Below are positions 57,630-64,000 of a stretch of 64,000 nucleotides of DNA, piece by piece. The position numbers were made by a program, and so were the translations under genes. The stretch is taken from positions 16,353,289 to 16,417,288 of the forward strand of contig QVOM02000034.1 in NCBI GenBank assembly GCA_003586115.2, read 5' to 3'. This DNA is from Salvator merianae (Eukaryota; Chordata; Lepidosauria; Squamata; Teiidae). The notes under the pieces are model-generated. The model saw nothing but the letters and a program-made list of their open reading frames with translations. It did no database searches and was not told where the DNA came from. Within the stretch, counting starts at the first letter, position 1. Each line of letters opens with the position of its first letter.

Positions 57630-57765
57630 AGAAACTGTGGTCCTTCAGATGCTATTGGACATCACATCCCAGTGCTCTTGGTCAGTTTTCACCAATGGTT
57701 GGGTATGATAAGACTTGCAGTACAGCAACATTGAAGGGCCAAAGGTTTCCCATTCCTGGCCTAGA
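57630..57765. mobile_element. Foldback element, hAT-like
   Basis: It has 'gtggtccttcagatgctattggac', an inverted centre around 57700, then 'gaagggccaaaggtttcccattcctggcc'. This is the usual outline of a common squamate foldback. Copies at 20090 and 45552 are more decayed. Confidence 0.5.
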
Positions 57766-58588
57766 AGGAAGGTGATTGTATAGACTACAAGGTTCACAGT
57801 AACAGAAACAGACTTCTTTCTTTAGAAAAGGAAGGACAACTCTCCATATTTTCTTTTTGGCTCAGGCATGTCTACTCATCAGCAAATAATTTGGTGGCTT
57901 CCATATGCTTGTTTACCTTTCCTAGCACTTCCTGTGTCTGAGAAGGGAAGCTAAAACAAGATGTCTTCTTTATCGGTAGTCAAAACTGTCAAAGCAAATG
58001 AAACAAAACTTGCAGAACTAAATTAGGCAACATAAATTATCACACAAAATTCATAAGCATTGCTACTAAGATGTGCAAGGAACTCTGGCTACCAAAGAGG
58101 TACAAAATATCAACTAAATACTCTGTTATAATGATGATTCTAAACCATTTGGCTGTTGCAATTCTTTTGTTAGTATAAAAATATACTATAAAAGATCTTA
58201 TCAAAAGATAAATTTCAAGACATGTGCATTAAAAAAAAAATGGTAAAAATGATACCCAAAGCAACAACCAAGTAGATGAAACAGTTTTATTGCAGAATGA
58301 AGAATATTATTGGTGAGAGTGTACATAGAAGATTAATAATTTCCTTAATTTTAAAAGTAACCATTGAGGTGGTATTTCATATTTGTTTAGTGCAATAGCT
58401 CAGTACAGGAAGATCATTATGTTACTTAACTATATTTCTTATTAAAAGCACTCCATTTTTACATCTCCACTAGCATTTAGAATGGCATGTTGCTTTAAAT
58501 TCTAAACAAAAATCTGAGGTCCCTTCATGGATATTCATATCGTTTGGGTAAAGGGTTAGAAAAAGGAACAACAGCCCATTTTAACTTA
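57766..58588. other. Unassigned AT-rich sequence
   Basis: No feature recognised. Confidence 0.4.
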
Positions 58589-58711
58589 GGCATTTTCCAC
58601 ACTGAATCTTATTCAAGGATATACAGAGGCCTGTGCCATCTGCATGCTACTGCAGACTACAACAGGCCTCACTTGGAATATCTTAGAATAAGACCCAGTG
58701 TGGAAAAGGTC
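58589..58711. mobile_element. Short Harbinger-like MITE, TSD TTA
   Basis: It begins GGCATTTTCCACACTG and ends CAGTGTGGAAAAGGTC. TTA flanks both sides (58586-58588, 58712-58714). At 123 bp it is the shortest copy, retaining the 'ctgccatctgcatgcta' inner segment. Confidence 0.75.
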
Positions 58712-60111
58712 TTAGTTTTGGTCTTAGTTATTGAAATGTTCTATTTTGCTTCTGCTTGTTACTTACAGAAGAGTTATCTTTTTTTACTACTTTAAGTGCT
58801 ACAAGCTAATTCAGTAATACTTTAGTTGAAAGAGACTCTTCCAAATTCTAATCAACACAGTAACAGGAAGAGTAGATATCATCTTGTCTGTGGTCTTTTC
58901 TAAGATATTGTAGGAAGCTAAAACTGAAGGCAAAATTCCTATTTCTTTTTCTGTTAAGTGTTTTTCAAAAGAAACTAATGTAACAGAAATAATAAATCCA
59001 TAAACCAAATTATATATTGAAAAAGGAGGGAAAATGTTTTCTATTGTTAAAAACCAAACAAATCCTTGGAATTCAACCATATAAGGAAAAATAATAACAG
59101 TTTTTTCTGTAGAGCTTCTTTGAAAAAGGAGCTGTTCAAATGTTGACAGGGAATACATATCAGCTATCCAAGTCTGCATATTTAAGAGGAAAATTGTCTT
59201 TCCAACACTGTATAATAATTCTCTTGATAATTCCCTAAATCTGGAAAACACATAGCTCTAGATGAGAAATGAACTCCACTTGTTGGAGATATAATTCAGA
59301 AGAGCATAAACATCTTTGACCACCAATAATCATTGTGACACCATCTGAATATGTTTACACATTTTAATCCTAAAGGGAATAAAGGGACAAGTCCATACTA
59401 TACTAGTGAGTATTCTACCTTCTTTAAGACTCTGTAAAAATCTAGTTACCTATGCTTCTGCCTTCAATGAACAGTCTCTGTGGTAACCCAAAAAATGAAA
59501 AAAATATATTTTCATTGAATTGATGATGGTTCCATAACTATTATTAAGGCATCATTCTTATGTGACCCAAAGGTTGTCCAAGAGGGTAGGAAGGTCAAGT
59601 GACATTTCTCAAATGTGCCTCCAGTTTTGGTGACAGAAAGTGCCTTACAGTGATGGGCTACATTACTTGGTGCAATCACCAATCAAGACTCAATCTTTGG
59701 AGGGCGCATTTTGATGCCCTCATTGGAGGCCATTGAAAATGACATATCTGCACTCAGAAGTGGAGTTGAAGAGGCGTCAATATCAGTGGTCATCATGGCA
59801 CATCCTCCCCACACCCATTATGAAGCCACTTCTATTCTGAAGGGCTGATGAGGCCTGGGACTTCTCAGCCTTATGTAAAGTAGCCTTACTGCTGTGTGAG
59901 TATCTTAGGGAAGGCAGAGATGGCAGCGTATGCCATATTTACAGCAGCTCCTGCAGCCAACCAGGGCCATTTTGACATGTTTATATTACTTTGGATCACA
60001 CTGGTAAGACCAGGAGGGAAGACTCTGATGCCTGGACCACTCAGAATCCCCATACCTTTGTACTGAGGCTCTTTTCAATGTCTTTTGAGACAGAAGGATG
60101 CCTTTACCAAG
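58712..60111. other. Unassigned; 146-codon minus-strand frame
   Basis: 58811-59251 is open on the minus strand (Phe/Leu/Ile/Ser-rich, several hydrophobic stretches). AT-rich composition and absence of a recognised domain argue for chance or decayed repeat. No other feature. Confidence 0.4.
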
Positions 60112-60139
60112 AAGAAGGAGGAGGAGGAGGAGGTGGTGC

Positions 60140-60720
60140 TTTGATTGATTATGAAACGGCATTTGACATTACTATATAATTGTATCTTAATATATTTAGA
60201 GGCGATAGGAATTATTGACAAAATCATTATTGCGAAGGTAAAGAAAGTATGGAAATGAAGCTGATAATGAAAGGTGAGTAGATGGGCCAGATCAATATTT
60301 GAAGAGGTATATTTCGGGGAGACCCACTCTCACCATTATTATTACTATATCTATAATACTACTGTCAGTGATTTTGAATAAATCAGGCCAAGGATATCAA
60401 GTTTCCAAAATATTACCAAAACTCTCCCAGCTTCTTTATGTGGATTATTTGAAAGTCATCATATGAAGTAGAATTGCTGATTAATACAGTCTGAATGTGT
60501 ACTAATGATATTGTAATGAAATTTGGATTGGATAAATGTGCAAGTCTGGCAAATAAATAAGGGAAAATAGGAAACAGTAAGGGAATTAAATTACTAAATG
60601 GACAAGACATCATGAGTCTCATGCCAGAAGAAAGTTGCAAGTACTCAGGTATCCTCAGTTTGTGCATGTGTGTACTCAGTAGAAGAAGACTGTCTTCCTG
60701 AAACCAAAGGAGAGGTAACA
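60140..60720 (+). mobile_element. R4/Dong-like LINE relic, RT palm
   Basis: Across shifts, the + strand encodes IDYETAFD (about 60147; motif A region), RGDPLSPLLL (about 60315; motif B), LLYVDYLK (about 60434; degenerate YMDDLK catalytic box) and KFGLDKCASL (about 60520). The spacing and the LYxDDLK plus FGLDKCA pair fit R4/Dong-type elements. Catalytic DD is D-Y here. A (GGA)n tract lies just upstream (60112-60135). Confidence 0.6.
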
Positions 60721-61004
60721 GGAGTTTGGTAGAGGAATTTGGAAAATTAACTGCTACTGTTCTGGTAAGTTGGTCGTGTGCATTTGCAGAGTTTTGATGA
60801 GTTTTTGAGCACATAGCCTGAAGCCAAGGGCATCCAGTTGCTCCTGATTCAAAGGAGTGGCTCACATTTCTAATGCCAAGCTAAGTATATATAGTAAAAA
60901 CAACAACACACACACATTTAAGTAAAATAAATTAAATTTTAACAAAACCTAAAAAATGATTTTAAAAAGTGAAATAATTTAAATAAATAAGGAAAATAAG
61001 ATAA

Positions 61005-61378
61005 TTTAAAAGTCATGAAGGTAGATATCCATCAGGGGGAGGAGGGCCTTCCAGTGTCTTGCATCGAGTGTCAAATGTACGACTATCTGCCTTCTGGACA
61101 GAAGTCATGGGTGTATGCTTGGTGTAATGAAATCCTGGCATGCAGGAAATGGGTTTCTTTCCTTGAAGTCAAGATATCAAACCTAGAGAAAGAGGGGAAG
61201 AGAGACAGGCATGAGGATGAGTCCTTCAGGAATGTAGTAGGAGCATCCCACTCCCTGATGAGAAATCCTCCTGCTGCCTTAGATAGTGGAGGTCTTAGGC
61301 AGGGAAGACATCAGTCCTGTAAGACCATGCGGATTCTTAGACTGCCTCTTATATCTTTCTGCTTGAATATTATTGACT
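61005..61378 (+). mobile_element. CR1 ORF1 fragment, zinc-finger part
   Basis: The frame from 61015 encodes VSCIECQMYDYLPSGQKSW, then YAWCNEILACRKWVSFLEVK, then ISNLEKEGKR. These are paired cysteines followed by a short coiled coil, the layout of CR1 ORF1 N-termini. Sequence then diverges near the junction with an opposed fragment. Confidence 0.65.
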
Positions 61379-61379
61379 A

Positions 61380-62300
61380 GTTTCCCACACAGTTCAGTAC
61401 TTCCTTCATACTTCCAACCCTTCTCACTCAAATGTACACTTTCTGGAACTGGATGCTGTCCAGCTCTTGTTTGCTTTCCCCAAGGAATCAGTTTAAAAAC
61501 TGTTCTGCAATCTTTTAAAATGTTAAGCACCAGCAGTCTGGTTCCATCAAATGCAACCCATCCCTTTTATACAAGTTTGACTTGTCCCAAAATGTCCCCA
61601 GTGCCTAACAAATCTAAATCCTTCCCCTCCATGGATTGAGGCACTGAACTCCACCTGTCTAGCTGGATCTGCATGTGGAACTGGTAGCATTTCTGAGAAT
61701 GCAATGTTGGATGCCTTGGACTTCGGTCTTCTACCTAACGACCTAAATTTGGCTTCCAAGTCCTCCTGCTTAATATTCCCAGTGTCATTTGTACCAAAAT
61801 GTACCACAACCACTGGGGTCCCCACAACACTGTCTACTAGCCTATCTAGATGTCATGTGATGTCCACAACCTTTGCACGCTGCAGGCAAGTCACCATGCA
61901 GTCAACGCACCCATCACAAATCTGTCTCTCTATATTTCTAATAATTGAATCACCCACTACAAGAAGTTCCCCTCCCACCACCCATGAAGGAGTATCCTCA
62001 GTACAAGAGGATAAAGGTGGCACATCCTCTAAGGAAGGGGTCTCAACTTAAGAGAGCCTGTCTCTCTTTCTCAGCCTGATATCCTCCCTTCCTGAATCAT
62101 CCATTGTCTAAGGCAGTTGGAGGGCTACCCATCATGGATGTTCCTATTGGACCCCTAAAAGTCTCATTCTAAAGCCTCTCTTTCTCCTTCTCTCCCTCTC
62201 TCCACTTCTTCAGGTCAGCTACCTTGGCTTCAAGGGAAGAAACCCATTATCTGAGGGTCAGGAGCTCATTACACTGAGCACACATCCATGATTTCTTTCC
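61380..62300 (-). mobile_element. CR1 ORF1 fragment with esterase-like domain
   Basis: From the right, the minus strand encodes a decayed CNELLTL...VSSLEAKVADLKK stretch (about 62270-62210) matching the + strand neighbour. It then encodes VVVHFGTNDTGNIK (about 61810), KASNIAFSEMLPVPHADPAR (about 61710) and GFRFVRHWGHF (about 61600). The GTND and later blocks are SGNH-hydrolase motifs found in CR1 ORF1. Stops separate the parts; inactive. Confidence 0.75.
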
Positions 62301-62635
62301 AGCAGGCAGATGGACGCTCAATGCAAAGGACTGGAATGCACTCTCCTCTGCTGGCTATCTATTTTCTAGACTTTAAAATTATTTTACTTTTTATAATTAT
62401 TTATATTATTTCACTTTTTGTTATCATTTATATTAACAGTGCATGGGCTGCTCAGACTGACTTTGCTTTTCTCAGCTGAGGAATGTGACTCCTTCCATAA
62501 GGTCCTCTGAATCAGCAGCTACTACAAGCCCCTCCTCCCCCAGACCTTGTGCTCAAGTCCTTCCTCCTCAGAGCACGTGCTTAGGCTAGCTTAGAAACCA
62601 TCCCTCTTCTAGCAACTAAACCAGCCAAACACCCA
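62301..62635. other. Unassigned sequence
   Basis: Possibly more decayed CR1 ORF1 5' sequence on the minus strand. No motif supports this. Confidence 0.35.
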
Positions 62636-62784
62636 ATTCTGTTTCTGAATTGTGCCTTATTCTGAATTATATCTCAGAATAGGGCCTGCCATCTGCACAC
62701 TTATGTAAGTACAGCAGACCCTGGGTGAAAGCAGGCTCCTGTTTCAGGATATAATTCAGAATAATGCCCCATGCAGAAAGGGCC
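62636..62784. mobile_element. Harbinger-like MITE, decayed left end
   Basis: GCCTTATTCTGAATTATATC (62655) and GATATAATTCAGAATAATGCC (62748) are inverted arms, and the right terminus is GCAGAAAGGGCC. The left terminus has lost the GGGCCCTTTC part. Confidence 0.68.
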
Positions 62785-64000
62785 TAAGTGCCCAACAAAC
62801 TCTCCAAAACCTAGAAGAGTCACTCCACAAACTCAGCAGAGCTACAGCAGCTATTTCTCCAAATTTTGCCTCCATGTTCCTGCTACCTTTCTTTTTGAGA
62901 GCAGACTTCTTACACTTGAGTCCACACTCAAACCAACCTCACATTTCCCATCTGAGGAATGTGGCCCTGCCGCTGATACTTTAGTCCCTATGCAGTATTA
63001 GGAGAATTCAAGTTGGAACATGAACATTATCAAGAAAAAAAATGGACAAAGGGTGCAATCAGGTAGGACTTTTTTCAGTCACTCCTTTAAGAAAAAACAT
63101 CCCTTCTGTAGATGCACAAAACCCCTAATAAACAGTTAAAGGAATAAGACTACCTTATTTTTCCTCACTTCAGTGTTATTTGCCTCCAAGTCTGGTAACA
63201 TCTTCCCTGACAAGTGCTTGCCAACAAGTGTCTTCCTGACTTTCGTGGCCTTGATGGGCTGCTTGCCAGCAGCATTTGTTTCTGTGCTGTGATTGGCTAC
63301 GTTTCCCGCCTCTGTGCTTATGTAGTTTTCTACCCAGTCCAACTGAAAGAGTCTCCCTGGGTGTTATTAAACTCTGAATAAGGAAGAAACACCTATTCCT
63401 AGGTTTTGAGGTGGGGTAAGGAGAATTTAGAAGGAAAATGTCTGTCCTTACAGCCTCAAATTTGCCCAAAATGTGCCTCATGAAGTTTGTATTTTACAGC
63501 TGAAGAAGCTGAATCTGAAAGAACAACAGTCTCTTCCCCATTCCTCATTCCAGCTAGGATGACATTTGAATGAGGGAAGTTCTGTACTGTTAATTCTCCT
63601 GGTATGTTCCAATTTGATTTAAACTTTAGAACAGGGGTGTCTGATGGGAACTGAAGTTTGGAACGAGGGAAAAATACTGTGCGGCATCCTCTTCCTTCCC
63701 ACACTGCCACACACTGAAACCAATCAACCATTCCTGCTTCTGATATATTTTTAATTAATTGTAATTGTTTCAGTGTCAAATGGCTTGAAGTGATGAATTG
63801 TTGATATATTTTGTCTTTTGTTCTATAGTATTGAGATTTTCTGTTCTATGAGTTTCTGTGCAAAGTATGTTCTATAAATAAATTAATCCCAACTGTGAAA
63901 TCTCTAGGTAAAGTCTGATACTTTAACCCTTGTGTAGTCTTAGGCCATGCCTCCACTAATCATACTAGGTGCCTCATGGGAGGGCTGCATCTCCATTCAC
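62785..64000. other. Unassigned sequence to window end
   Basis: Overlapping minus-strand frames at 63136-63779 lack recognised domains. No repeat identified. Features may continue beyond the window edge. Confidence 0.4.

Noticed and set aside
58811..59251. 146-codon minus-strand frame with hydrophobic stretches
   Set aside because: AT-rich, no recognised domain or upstream gene structure; possibly chance or a decayed repeat.

Overview
This window reads as nuclear DNA of a squamate reptile (lizard or snake lineage): AT-rich intergenic sequence filled with the repeat set typical of squamates. It holds CR1 and L2-type LINEs, a BovB (RTE) fragment, an R4/Dong-like LINE relic, tRNA-derived SINEs, 5S-rRNA-derived sequence, an ancient MIR/L2 relic, many foldback MITEs and long microsatellites. 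I found no host exon, rRNA gene, intact tRNA gene or CRISPR array that I could support. Species assignment is inference from repeat content only.

Layout. 1-5.5 kb: Harbinger-like MITEs, one CpG-rich, one with a perfect palindrome. 5.5-7.1 kb: a CR1 reverse-transcriptase relic and an L2-type C-terminal relic. 7.3-11.85 kb: the dominant feature, a nearly full-length L2/CR1-group LINE with a GC-rich 5' end, a candidate coiled-coil ORF1, an ORF2 with AP endonuclease and reverse transcriptase, and a 3' UTR with a hairpin and an (AAAT)n tail. It is broken by a TGA codon and by frameshifts, two of which map to G runs. 12-25 kb: mostly unassigned sequence with foldback elements and (AAGG)n. 25-28.4 kb: two CR1 copies in opposite orientation, one split by a MITE. 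30-43 kb: short CR1 3' ends, MITEs with 3-bp target duplications, large pyrimidine tracts and BovB. 44-52 kb: the most nested part, with a CR1 split by a MITE at a reconstructable AAT site and another CR1 split by a SINE and by a second CR1 3' end. 52-64 kb: MIR/L2 relic, a MITE flanked by inverted 5S-like arms, a BovB-tailed SINE, an R4-like relic and two opposed CR1 ORF1 fragments.

How the parts relate. At least eight MITEs share GGGCC/GGCCC termini followed by TTTCTGCACTT-like sequence, and have matching 3-bp flanks (ACT, AAT, TTA, ATT, ATG). They look like one PIF/Harbinger-type non-autonomous family that must rely on a transposase encoded elsewhere. Two SINE-LINE partnerships are visible: the SINE at 50.3-50.7 kb carries a 3' tail matching the L2-type LINE at 7.3-11.85 kb, and the SINE at 56.4 kb carries a tail resembling BovB, a fragment of which lies at 42.4-42.9 kb. 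Element boundaries for decayed copies are approximate.
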